A stretch of DNA of 64,000 nucleotides from JACVRW01 sp963826165. Its GTDB lineage: Bacteria; Actinomycetota; Thermoleophilia; Solirubrobacterales; Thermoleophilaceae. The notes beneath the pieces were generated by a model. The model worked only from the letters and a program-made list of their open reading frames with translations, ran no database searches and was not told the DNA's origin. Position 1 is the first letter of the stretch, and each line of letters starts with the position of its first letter. The stretch lies in the NCBI GenBank assembly GCA_963826165.1, contig CAWGWC010000017.1, positions 1-64,000 of the forward strand. Reading direction: 5' to 3'. The position numbers were made by a program, and so were the translations under genes. This document shows positions 1 to 6,855 of this stretch, in pieces.

Positions 1-221
1 CCCACCGCGCCCGGGCGGAGGAAGTACGCGGAGACGACGAGCGGGTCGGGAAGCGGCATCTCGGCGGCGAGCGCGCGCAGGGTCACGGCCAGCATGTACC
101 CGCCGTTCGGAGTGCCGCCGAGTGCGGTCCAGCGGTCGGTCAGCCGAGCGGCGTAACAGCCGTCACCGGCCGGCTCGACGGCGGTGTCTGCATCGAAGGC
201 GTGGTCGGTCATCGTCGTCAT
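1..221 (-). CDS. acyl-CoA thioesterase-like (hotdog fold) protein, partial
   Basis: Reverse-strand reading frame that leaves the window at base 1, so only about the first 73 residues are visible. The N-terminus contains TPNGGYMLAVTLRAL followed by VVSAYFLRPG. This is the usual opening of TesB-like/4HBT_3 thioesterases, which hydrolyse acyl-CoA thioesters in the cytoplasm. Two in-frame ATGs (ending at 221 and 212) are possible starts, and neither has a strong ribosome site. The catalytic half is outside the window, so substrate cannot be judged. The family call rests on the N-terminal pattern only. Confidence 0.7.
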   Translation of the reverse strand, partial: MTTMTDHAFDADTAVEPAGDGCYAARLTDRWTALGGTPNGGYMLAVTLRALAAEMPLPDPLVVSAYFLRPGAV

Positions 222-345
222 CGCCACCAGGGTGGCCGGAGCGGTGCCGTCTGGCAATTACCCGCCAGGTAATCAGCTGTGCTTCTTCTCCTGCATCGCT
301 CCATGGCCCTTGCGCCGGCGCGACCCGCGCGGTATCACCCTCGGG

Positions 346-705
346 ATGGCTAATCCGGAGCTGTCGCGCGACGAGCTCGAGGCCACGCTGCGGGCGCGCC
401 GTGAGCTTGATCGCGAGCTCGAGCCGCACGTCATCGACGCGTTCCTTGATCGCGTCGAGCACAACATCGATGCGCGCGTGGACGCGCGGCTGCAGGCGCG
501 CGGCGAGGTCGCGGTCGACCGGGCGAAGCCGTCGCAGGGCTCATCGCGCGCCACGGTGATCCTGCCGTTGGGCTCGATGTTCATCGGCGTGCTGGCGACC
601 GCCGCGGTCGCTGACCTGGAGTCAGCGACCGCACAGATCGTGATCGCCATCGTCGCCTGGATCGCGATCGTGGCGGTCAACGTCGCGCACGCCGGCCGCC
701 GCTAG
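346..705 (+). CDS. small two-TM membrane protein of unknown function
   Basis: 119 residues from an ATG at 346 (MANPELSRDELEATL). The first 75 residues are charged and probably helical (SRDELEATLRARRELDRELEP, then VIDAFLDRVEHNIDARVDARL). They are followed by two hydrophobic segments, about residues 73-92 (ATVILPLGSMFIGVLATAAVA) and 99-115. The architecture matches small actinobacterial membrane proteins with an N-terminal coiled/acidic helix and a C-terminal hairpin. Function is not known. A longer in-frame start exists upstream, but its sequence is low quality and it is not used here. It stands alone, 32 bp before the convergent tRNA-Ser. Confidence 0.7.
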   Translation: MANPELSRDELEATLRARRELDRELEPHVIDAFLDRVEHNIDARVDARLQARGEVAVDRAKPSQGSSRATVILPLGSMFIGVLATAAVADLESATAQIVIAIVAWIAIVAVNVAHAGRR

Positions 706-737
706 CGTCAGCCCCCGGGTTCCGAGCGCACTTCGAG

Positions 738-824
738 CGGAGGGGGCGGGATTCGAACCCGCGGTCCGCGTGAACGGACTCCGGTTTTCAAGACCGGTGC
801 ATTCGACCGCTCTGCCACCCCTCC
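738..824 (-). tRNA. tRNA-Ser(UGA)
   Basis: Read on the reverse strand, the acceptor GGAGGGG pairs with CCCCTCC followed by discriminator G. The anticodon loop has CTTGAAA, giving anticodon TGA. There is a long class-II variable arm (GTCCGTTCACGCGGAC) and a normal T arm (GCGGG TTCGAAT CCCGC). The 87-nt length fits a bacterial serine tRNA. No CCA is encoded. Confidence 0.95.
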
Positions 825-874
825 GGGCCTCTCCATGATGACTGGCGAGCGCCGCCGACGGGCAGGAGCGGCGC

Positions 875-1774
875 ATGTTCGACGGATTCGAGCTGGAGCG
901 GATCGATGTCGGCGAGGCCGTGCTGCGGGTCCGATACGGCGGGTCCGGCCCGCCGGTGCTTCTGCTGCATGGGCATCCGCGCACGCACGTCACCTGGCAC
1001 CGGGTGGCGCCGCTGCTGGCCGGGCGGCACACCGTCGTGTGCCCGGACCTGCGCGGCTACGGGCAGTCGTCCAAGCCGCCCACCACCCCCGACCACGAGC
1101 CCTACTCGAAGCGCGCGATGGCGCGTGACTGCGTGGCGCTGATGCGGGCGCTCGGGCACGAGCGGTTCGCGGTCGCCGGCCATGACCGCGGCAGCTACGT
1201 CGCGTTCCGGACCGCGATGGACCACCCCGACCGGGTGAGCGCCCTCGCCGTGCTCGACTCGATCCCGATCGGCGAGGCGCTCGCCCGCGCCGACGCCCGC
1301 TTCGCCGCCGCCTGGTGGCACTGGTTCTTCTTCGGCCAGACCGCGAAACCGGCGGAGCGGATCATCAGCCGCGACCCCGATGCCTGGTACACGGCCACGG
1401 CCGAGGTGATGGGCGAGGAGGCGTTCGCGGACTACCGCGCCGCGATCCACGACCCCGAGACCGTCCACGCGATGGTCGAGGACTACCGCGCGGGCCTGGG
1501 GATCGACCGCGAGCACGACGAGGCCGACCGCGCGGCGGGCAGGCGCGTGCGCAGCCCCACGCTGGTCGCCTGGTCCGTCCACGACGACCTCGAGGAACTC
1601 TGGGGCGATCCGGTCGCGATCTGGCGCGCATGGGCCGACGACGTCCGCGGCGCGCGGATCGACAGCGGCCACCACATGGCCGAGGAGGCGCCGGACCAGC
1701 TCGCGGCCGTGCTCGGCGAGTTCTTCACCGGTCGCGCTTCGCGCGCAGGAACCTCGGCAGCTCCGGCACCTTGA
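875..1774 (+). CDS. alpha/beta hydrolase, fluoroacetate/haloacetate dehalogenase-like
   Basis: 299 residues, ATG at 875 with CAGGAG upstream. The alpha/beta-hydrolase fold is clear: oxyanion HGHPRTHVTW near residue 32, nucleophile elbow GHDRGS with Asp104 as nucleophile, and catalytic His in DSGHHMAEEAP near residue 266. An Asp nucleophile followed by Arg, plus the WWHWFF and DYRAG stretches, resemble bacterial fluoroacetate dehalogenases, which use the His-Trp pair and Arg to bind halide and carboxylate. The inferred role is hydrolytic dehalogenation of a short 2-haloacid. An epoxide-hydrolase-like activity is the main alternative, because that family also uses Asp. The 3' end overlaps a convergent small gene by 50 bp. 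Confidence 0.85.
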   Translation: MFDGFELERIDVGEAVLRVRYGGSGPPVLLLHGHPRTHVTWHRVAPLLAGRHTVVCPDLRGYGQSSKPPTTPDHEPYSKRAMARDCVALMRALGHERFAVAGHDRGSYVAFRTAMDHPDRVSALAVLDSIPIGEALARADARFAAAWWHWFFFGQTAKPAERIISRDPDAWYTATAEVMGEEAFADYRAAIHDPETVHAMVEDYRAGLGIDREHDEADRAAGRRVRSPTLVAWSVHDDLEELWGDPVAIWRAWADDVRGARIDSGHHMAEEAPDQLAAVLGEFFTGRASRAGTSAAPAP

Positions 1775-1913
1775 ACAGCTGCGAGCCCTGTGGCTTCAGG
1801 TCCTCCCGCGACGGCCGCTCGTCCTCGTCGCGGATCCGGCTCGGGATGCGGCCCAGGCGGTCGGTGTGGTCGCCGACATACACGGTCGGCGGCTCGTCTT
1901 TGCGCCGTTTCAT
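1725..1913 (-). CDS. small basic protein of unknown function
   Basis: 62 residues starting MKRRKDEPPTVYVGDHTDR. A strong Shine-Dalgarno (GAGGAGAAGGG) sits four bases before the ATG, which is the main reason to accept it. The protein is strongly charged (Lys/Arg plus Asp/Glu), has no membrane segment and no cysteines, and is not recognised. It is convergent with the dehalogenase-like gene and their 3' ends overlap by 50 bp. It is divergent from mreB, so the bases between 1914 and 2026 must hold two promoters. Confidence 0.6.
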   Translation of the reverse strand: MKRRKDEPPTVYVGDHTDRLGRIPSRIRDEDERPSREDLKPQGSQLFKVPELPRFLRAKRDR

Positions 1914-2026
1914 GCCCTTCTCCTCGGACGGGCGCCGCTACTTGTGACGCGACCGGCGCACTCGCGGCCGCAAACAGCAGGAACGTCGAGGCGTCGGGGA
2001 CCGGCGAACCGTACTGGTGCGCCCGT

Positions 2027-3100
2027 ATGCTGGTCAGCGTGGATTCCCGGGGAGTCTTCCGGTCGCAGCGTCGGCGGCGCTGGTCGCTGGCCTCCCTGCG
2101 ATCGGTCGGCGACATGGCGATCGACCTCGGCACCGCGAACACGGTCGTCTACGTGCGCGGGCGCGGGATCGTGCTGTCCGAGCCGTCGGTCGTGGCGATC
2201 GACCAGCGCACCGGCGAGGTGCACGCCGTCGGCGCCGACGCGCAGCTGATGATCGGCCGCACGCCGGCCACGATCTCGGCCGACCGCCCGCTGCGCCACG
2301 GCGTGATCGCGGACTTCGAGGTCACCGAGGCGATGCTGCGCCAGTTCTTCGACAAGGTGCTGCACAGCCGCTTCAGCCGCCCGCGGCTCGTGATGTGCGC
2401 GCCGTCGGGGGTCACCGACGTCGAGCGCCGCGCCGTCGAGGAGGCGTCGCTGAGCGCCGGCGCGCGCGAGGTCCACCTGATCGAGGAGTCGCTCGCGGCC
2501 GCGATCGGGGCCGGCCTCCCGATCGCCGAGCCGGTCGGGCGGATGGTGGTCGACGTCGGCGGCGGCACCAGCGAGGTCGCGGTGATCTCGCTCGGCGGCA
2601 TCGTCGTCTCGCGCTCGCTGCGGGTCGGCGGCTACGACCTCGACGACGCGATCACCAACCACATCCGGCTCGAGCACCGGATGGCGATCGGCTCCCAGAG
2701 CGCCGAGGCGATCAAGCTCGCGGTCGGCTCGGCGACGCCGCTCGGCGAGCAGCTCTCGACCCGGATCCGCGGCCGCGACCTGCTCTCCGGCCTCCCGCGC
2801 GAGATCGAGCTCGACGGCGAGGAGGTCCGCCAGGCGATCGACCCGCCGCTGGCCGACATCATGGCGTCCGTCCACGCGACGCTCGAGGAGACGCCGCCGG
2901 AGCTGGCGGCCGACATCGCGACCCACGGGATCGTGCTCGCCGGCGGCGGCGCGCTGCTGCGCGGATTCGCCGACCGCGTGCACCGCGAGACCGGCATGCC
3001 GGTCCACATCGCCGACGCTCCGCTCACCTGCGTGGCCTCGGGCGCCGGCCAGTCGCTCGAGGAGCTCGACGCCCTCGGGCGCCGTCGCGGCGCCGCCTGA
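2027..3100 (+). CDS. mreB: rod shape-determining protein MreB/Mbl family
   Basis: Bacterial actin homologue that assembles into membrane-associated filaments guiding the elongation machinery. The phosphate-1 motif is IDLGTANTVVYV, the phosphate-2 region VVDVGGGTSEVAVI, and the adenosine loop GIVLAGGGALLRGF. From the ATG at 2027 it has 357 residues. The family core begins at MAIDLGTANT (ATG at 2114), so the gene may carry a 29-residue Arg-rich extension (RSQRRRRWS), or really start at GTG 2039 or ATG 2114. No mreC, mreD, rodA or pbp follows. Two tRNA genes come next, so it is separated from the usual mre operon. Identification is secure; the start is not. Confidence 0.92.
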   Translation: MLVSVDSRGVFRSQRRRRWSLASLRSVGDMAIDLGTANTVVYVRGRGIVLSEPSVVAIDQRTGEVHAVGADAQLMIGRTPATISADRPLRHGVIADFEVTEAMLRQFFDKVLHSRFSRPRLVMCAPSGVTDVERRAVEEASLSAGAREVHLIEESLAAAIGAGLPIAEPVGRMVVDVGGGTSEVAVISLGGIVVSRSLRVGGYDLDDAITNHIRLEHRMAIGSQSAEAIKLAVGSATPLGEQLSTRIRGRDLLSGLPREIELDGEEVRQAIDPPLADIMASVHATLEETPPELAADIATHGIVLAGGGALLRGFADRVHRETGMPVHIADAPLTCVASGAGQSLEELDALGRRRGAA

Positions 3101-3123
3101 GACCTCTACACTGCCGCCTACCC

Positions 3124-3213
3124 GGAGAGGTGGCCGAGTGGCTGAAGGCACTCGCCTGCTAAGCGAGTAAAGGGCGGAAAGCTCTTTCGCGGGTTCGAAT
3201 CCCGCCCTCTCCG
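3124..3213 (+). tRNA. tRNA-Ser(GCU)
   Basis: Acceptor GGAGAGG pairs with CCTCTCC and is followed by discriminator G. The anticodon loop CTGCTAA gives GCT. A long variable arm (AAGGGCGGAAAGCTCTTTC) precedes the T arm CGGG TTCGAAT CCCG. It lies 23 bp after mreB and reads into tRNA-Arg, probably in one transcript. Confidence 0.95.
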
Positions 3214-3241
3214 CTGGCGGCTACCATGGACCGCCGCCCCT

Positions 3242-3315
<74 letters not shown>

Positions 3316-3326
3316 CTCTAAGAAAG

Positions 3327-3346
3327 GCCCGCTAAGGCGGGCTTTT
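3327..3346 (+). terminator. Rho-independent terminator after tRNA-Arg
   Basis: Stem GCCCGC/GCGGGC with loop TAAG followed by TTTTGCTTT. It closes the tRNA-Ser/tRNA-Arg transcript, 11 bp after the tRNA. Confidence 0.85.
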
Positions 3347-3383
3347 GCTTTAGTCAAAGGATCTCGCCATGGCCCCGTAGGGC

Positions 3384-3457
3384 CCGGGTGGGAACAGGGG
3401 AGGGAACGAGAACTGCTAGCTTCCCGCCCGAGCCAGCGGGCCCTCGTTCCCACCCGG
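3384..3457. promoter_or_regulatory. nested inverted repeats upstream of the integrase gene
   Basis: CCGGGTGGGAAC at 3384-3395 is an exact reverse complement of GTTCCCACCCGG at 3446-3457. Inside it, GGGAACGAG (3402-3410) is an exact reverse complement of CTCGTTCCC (3443-3451), sharing bases with the outer arm. The downstream arm ends three bases before the integrase ATG and covers its ribosome-binding region. Candidates are an operator, arm-type recombinase sites, or an mRNA hairpin that hides the start. Confidence 0.5.
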
Positions 3458-3460
3458 AGC

Positions 3461-4828
3461 ATGGCGACCAGACTGTCCGAGAGCCGCGTCGACCACGACG
3501 GCGAGCCCCTCCCCGAGGGCGTCTACGCGCTCCTCAACCCCCAGGGCGAGGTCGTCTCCTACAAGGTGCGCTGGCGCGAGCAGGACCAGAACGGCGTCGA
3601 GCATCAGCGCTCGAAGTCGTTCTCGCGGCGCGCGCTCCGCTCACTCGACAAAGCTCGCGCGGCGGCGATCAACCATCGTGAGGGCGTCCTCGAGATCGTC
3701 AGGGCCGGCGACGCCGTCGCGCGCTCCGAGCCGGCGGCAAGACTGACCCTCGGCGAGCTGTTCAAGGAGTGGATCGCCCATCACGCCGCCCACAACACCG
3801 GCGAGCGGTATGCGAAGGACTCGATCCGGACCTGGGACAAGCACATCGAGCCGCGCCTCGGCCGCGTGAAGCTCGGCGCGATCGAGACCGACCCCGGCAT
3901 CATCGTGCGCTTCGACGACGACCTCCACGAGGCCGGACTGGCGATCTCGGCCCGGCGCGCGTCGCTCGCACTGCTTCGCGCAGTGCTGCGCTGGGGACGC
4001 CGTCGCTACCCGCGCGTGCTGGTCACCGACGTCTCCGGGCTCTTCAAGGTGCCGAGCTACAAGCGCCGGCGCCTGTTCCGCGCCGCCGACCCGATCGCCG
4101 TCGAGCGGATCATCGAGGCGGTCCTGAACCGGCCGCACCGCGACCCGCTCGGTCCGATCCGCGACGCGGCGCTCGTGGCGGCGATGGGCTTCACCGTCGC
4201 CGCCCGCCCGTCCGAGTGGCTCGTATCCGTCACCTGGGCGGACGTCGGCGAGCACGCGGTCCAGCTCCAGGCGGTCCAGAACGCGCTCGGCAAGGACTCG
4301 GAGGTCGAGGTCGGCCTCAAGACCGGAGCCCGCGCCGCCCTGCTGCTGCCGAACGCGTACGACCGCCTGATGGCCTACCGCCAGGCGCTCGAGGCCCGCT
4401 TCGGCGAGCAGCCGGACAACGCGCTCGTCTTCCAGGTGCTCTCGAAGCAGGGGCCGCTCTGGTACGAGGACGGCTTCCCGGTCGAGTGGTCCGCGGATCA
4501 CTACTACCGCTGGACGGCGAGGGTCTGGCGCCCCGCGCGAAAGGTGGCGGCGAAAGCACCCGACACCGAGGACTGGATCGCCGGCCTCACCTTCTACGAG
4601 CTGCGCCACACCGCCATCTCGACCGCGCTCCACTCCACGCTCGTGATGACCAAGGACGGCATGAACCTGCACACGCTGGCCTCCTACGCCGGACACGACG
4701 TGCAGACCATGCAGCGCTACTACTCGCACGTGATCGCCCGCTACCGCAATGCGCAGCCGATCGACCTCGAGGCGGAGTGCAAGGCAGCCCGGCAGAAGGT
4801 GAAGGCGGAGCCCTTCGACGCCGGCTGA
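3461..4828 (+). CDS. int: tyrosine recombinase / phage-type integrase
   Basis: 455 residues. It has a SAM-like core-binding domain at about residues 85-190 (LGELFKEWIAHH onwards) and a C-terminal catalytic domain. Visible catalytic residues: box I Arg in AARPSEW near residue 248, the beta-hairpin Lys in KTGARAALLLP, box II YELRHTA (the first His of the HxxR motif is Tyr, as in many actinobacterial integrases), and the tyrosine nucleophile in GHDVQTMQRYYSH near residue 430. It would cut and rejoin DNA at an att site. It lies just downstream of tRNA-Arg, so that tRNA is the likely attB, yet no phage or conjugation genes follow. The rest of the element seems lost. Confidence 0.93.
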   Translation: MATRLSESRVDHDGEPLPEGVYALLNPQGEVVSYKVRWREQDQNGVEHQRSKSFSRRALRSLDKARAAAINHREGVLEIVRAGDAVARSEPAARLTLGELFKEWIAHHAAHNTGERYAKDSIRTWDKHIEPRLGRVKLGAIETDPGIIVRFDDDLHEAGLAISARRASLALLRAVLRWGRRRYPRVLVTDVSGLFKVPSYKRRRLFRAADPIAVERIIEAVLNRPHRDPLGPIRDAALVAAMGFTVAARPSEWLVSVTWADVGEHAVQLQAVQNALGKDSEVEVGLKTGARAALLLPNAYDRLMAYRQALEARFGEQPDNALVFQVLSKQGPLWYEDGFPVEWSADHYYRWTARVWRPARKVAAKAPDTEDWIAGLTFYELRHTAISTALHSTLVMTKDGMNLHTLASYAGHDVQTMQRYYSHVIARYRNAQPIDLEAECKAARQKVKAEPFDAG

Positions 4829-5397
4829 GAAGCAGCCCGGCCCGCAACGGGACGGCGCAACGCCGGAGGCGCGCCCGCGCGCGCGCAGCTCGCACGGCCA
4901 CCGCGCGCCCTTGAACTGCGCCTGCGCCTGCAACGCCGCGGCGAACCCGACGCTTGACGCCGACCTATGCCGCGTCCGGCGGGCCGAGCCGGTACGTGCG
5001 AGCGGGTCGGTACGACGCGCAGGACGCGGGCGCGCGCCGGGCCCTCACCCCGCCTCGGACGTCGGCGCGCTTCGAGCCGGGCCGTCAGCGGCTGGAAGGG
5101 CGAGCACGCCTCGCCCGCCGCTGCCGCACCGCGCTGAGCAGCTCCAAATTCCCGGTCTCCACGCGTCCCGCGACCGGCGTCTCTGCACGTCGACCCGCGC
5201 GACCGGTTGCGAGGACGCGCTCTCCGTGCGGGGGCGATTACCTCCGCCGTCAGCCACGCGACCAGGTCGCCGTAGCGGATGCTCACGCCGCGACCGTTGC
5301 CGTCCCGGTGCGCCACCAGCCTGCCGGCGAGGTACGCGCGACGGATCGTCCGGACGCTTCGCCGAGCGATGCGCGCAGCCTCGGCGACCGTGAGCAT
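4741..5397 (-). CDS. excisionase-like helix-turn-helix protein, odd C-terminal extension
   Basis: From an ATG at 5397 the first 62 residues form a winged-helix/excisionase-type domain: MLTVAEAARIARRSVRTIRR, then AYLAGRLVAHRDGNG and VSIRYGDLVAWL. Xis-type proteins bind att DNA and direct the integrase toward excision. After about residue 65 the frame continues for 150 Arg/Ala/Gly-rich residues with no recognisable fold and runs antisense over the last 88 bp of int. The functional protein may therefore have lost its normal stop, or only the N-terminus is meaningful. The start is uncertain: no good ribosome site is visible and the frame is open well upstream. Confidence 0.5.
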   Translation of the reverse strand: MLTVAEAARIARRSVRTIRRAYLAGRLVAHRDGNGRGVSIRYGDLVAWLTAEVIAPARRARPRNRSRGSTCRDAGRGTRGDREFGAAQRGAAAAGEACSPFQPLTARLEARRRPRRGEGPARARVLRVVPTRSHVPARPAGRGIGRRQASGSPRRCRRRRSSRARGGRASCARAGAPPALRRPVAGRAASQPASKGSAFTFCRAALHSASRSIGCALR

Positions 5398-5726
5398 GGC
5401 GTCATCGTGGTAGCGGCGCTGGGCTTCCGCGGTGTCCGAATCGCTGCCTCGTGCACCGCGATCAGGTTCTGCGACTCGCGCATCGCTGTCCGCTACGTCG
5501 CTCACGCTCCGGATCGTCCGGCGTATGCACGTCACTTCGAGCGTCCGGACAAGCGACAATCCGCCAGCCTGGACCGGGTCACGGTCGACCTGGACATCAA
5601 AGGTGGAGATCGCCGCCGCCGGCGACCAGTCGAGCGCGCCCGCGGGCCCCGCCCACGCGCAGTGGAGCGAGGGCGTGCCTCGAGAAGCCCGCGGCCCCGG
5701 CGAGTCCGCGTCGTGCGAGCGCCCGC
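5398..5726. other. apparently non-coding stretch in the decayed element
   Basis: Frames are open on both strands here but give Arg/Ser/Pro-rich translations without recognisable domains, as expected for high-GC non-coding DNA. No promoter or repeat stands out. The stretch separates the excisionase-like domain from the tRNA fragment and is best read as element remains. Confidence 0.4.
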
Positions 5727-5768
5727 ATCGCACCCAGGAGGTCGCCGGTTCGAGTCCGGCTTGCTCCA
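5727..5768 (+). other. orphan 3' half of a tRNA (tRNA-Ala(CGC)-like), probable att-site remnant
   Basis: The sequence runs from an anticodon loop (ATCGCAC, anticodon CGC) through the 3' anticodon stem CCAGG, variable loop AGGTC and T arm GCCGG TTCGAGT CCGGC, to the acceptor 3' strand TTGCTCC and discriminator A. No matching D arm or anticodon 5' stem (CCTGG) lies upstream, so this is only a 3' half. Elements that integrate into tRNA genes leave exactly such duplicated 3' halves. The fragment does not match tRNA-Arg(ACG) at 3242, so it stems from a different insertion site. The Ala identity is inferred from the anticodon. Confidence 0.6.
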
Positions 5769-5780
5769 TCCACATGGAAA

Positions 5781-5803
5781 CCGCTCGCAGAGCGGGATTT
5801 CTT
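5781..5803 (+). terminator. terminator-like hairpin after the tRNA fragment
   Basis: CCGCT (5781-5785) pairs with AGCGG (5791-5795), followed by GATTTCTTG. It sits 12 bp after the tRNA 3' half, the position a native tRNA terminator would occupy. This suggests the 3' flank moved together with the tRNA fragment. Confidence 0.55.
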
Positions 5804-5923
5804 GCTTATCGTGATCTCTTTGGCAGCGCGCCGTGGATGCCTTGGTGGAGGCGCTATCCCCAATATCATCCCCAAAACTCCGGGGGTTGAGGCGCAGTTA
5901 GAACTGCTCGCGCAGGTCAGTAG

Positions 5924-6349
5924 TCAGCGCTGGAAGTCGGCGGCGGTCATGCCGTCGGCGTGGCCGGGCGGCCACTGGACGAGCTCGATGCGCCGGCCGT
6001 CAGGGTCGGTGAGCCAGGCGGTCAGGAAGGTCTCTGTGCCGTCGGGTGAGGTGGGTCGCTCTATCTCGACGCCCTTCCCGTCGAGCTCACGCAAGGAGTC
6101 AACCTGGACGACGAGGTGGCTCAGGCCGTCGCCAAGGTTGACCGAAGTGCCGTCGTGGACGAGCTCGAGGGAGACGAAGGGATCGCGCGGAAGCTTGAGC
6201 ATCGTCAGATGGCCCAGACGCGTCTCGGCGACCTCGCCGACCACTTCGTACCCGAGCGCTGTGTAGAAGACGCGCGCGGAACCATCCGGCTGCTCGGCTG
6301 AACCGCGGCCTGCGGTGATCCACCTGCCGGTCCGTTCCGAAGGAATCAC
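5924..6349 (-). pseudogene. VOC/glyoxalase-family protein, N-terminally truncated
   Basis: About 141 residues from a GTG at 6349. From residue 27 it follows a vicinal-oxygen-chelate domain: VFYTALGYEVVGEVAETRLGH, SLELVHDG, GLSHLVVQVDSL, TAWLTDPDGRRIELVQWPPG. The first beta strand and the first metal-ligand segment of the fold, which should precede FYTALGYEV, are missing. They are replaced by an unrelated SERTGRWITAGRGSAEQ stretch. The linker VDSLRELDGKGVEIE also looks a few residues short. The start has no ribosome site and abuts the divergent gene at 6352. I read it as a truncated relic beside the decayed element; a divergent functional protein is possible. Confidence 0.6.
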
Positions 6350-6351
6350 CA

Positions 6352-6855
6352 ATGGTTCGCTGGAGCTCGCTCGGCGATCGTGGTTTCGCTCGTTTCCTGC
6401 ACGGCACCGGGCTGCCGGAAGACGTTCAGGGCCCTGCCGGCCTCGCGAAGCAGTTGCGGGTCGAGTCCGACTTCGCGAATCAGCTCGGCCGCCCGCTCTC
6501 GCTGCTCGCGGGTCACGTCCACCCAGGTGATGGGGCGACCGATCTGCCGGGTGCGGCGCTGCTGCCGGGACTGCTCGCCGAAGACCTGAACCGATGGACG
6601 CGCAGGGCCGACTCGGTGGCCCACATCAACGGCGACGTGTTCGTGATCCTGCTTCCCGACACCGGTCCGGCCGGGGCGGTGATGGTCGCCAAGCGCCTGG
6701 CGCGTGCCGTGCAGCGTCACCTGGACGACCAGGATCTGGTGGGGACCGTTCACTTCGGACACGCCACCTACCCGGACGATGGCCGCGATCTCGATGCTCT
6801 TCTGGAGGCGGCCATCGGGCTCGCCATCGGCCAGACCGCAGCGCCCGTGAGCTAG
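6352..6855 (+). CDS. degenerate GGDEF-domain protein
   Basis: 167 residues, ATG at 6352 with GAAGGA seven bases upstream. Residues 45-160 follow a diguanylate-cyclase fold: LGRPLSLLAGHV, then NRWTRRADSVAHINGDVFVILLP, then KRLARAVQRH, and GHATYPDDGRDLDALLEAA at the end. The signature GGDEF is reduced to NGDVF. The segment that normally carries the metal-binding Asp and substrate Asn (DxDxFKxxND) is shortened. Cyclase activity is therefore unlikely; a nucleotide-sensing or vestigial role is possible. No sensor domain is attached. It overlaps the convergent LLM-hemerythrin gene by 4 bp. Confidence 0.65.
   Translation: MVRWSSLGDRGFARFLHGTGLPEDVQGPAGLAKQLRVESDFANQLGRPLSLLAGHVHPGDGATDLPGAALLPGLLAEDLNRWTRRADSVAHINGDVFVILLPDTGPAGAVMVAKRLARAVQRHLDDQDLVGTVHFGHATYPDDGRDLDALLEAAIGLAIGQTAAPVS

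Noticed and set aside
5663..5768. A tRNA-Sec-like structure, because TGGAGCGA at 5663 can pair with TTGCTCCA at 5761.
   Set aside because: No UCA anticodon, no D arm and no coherent anticodon stem exists between the two ends. The pairing is probably chance, and only the 3' half is tRNA-like.
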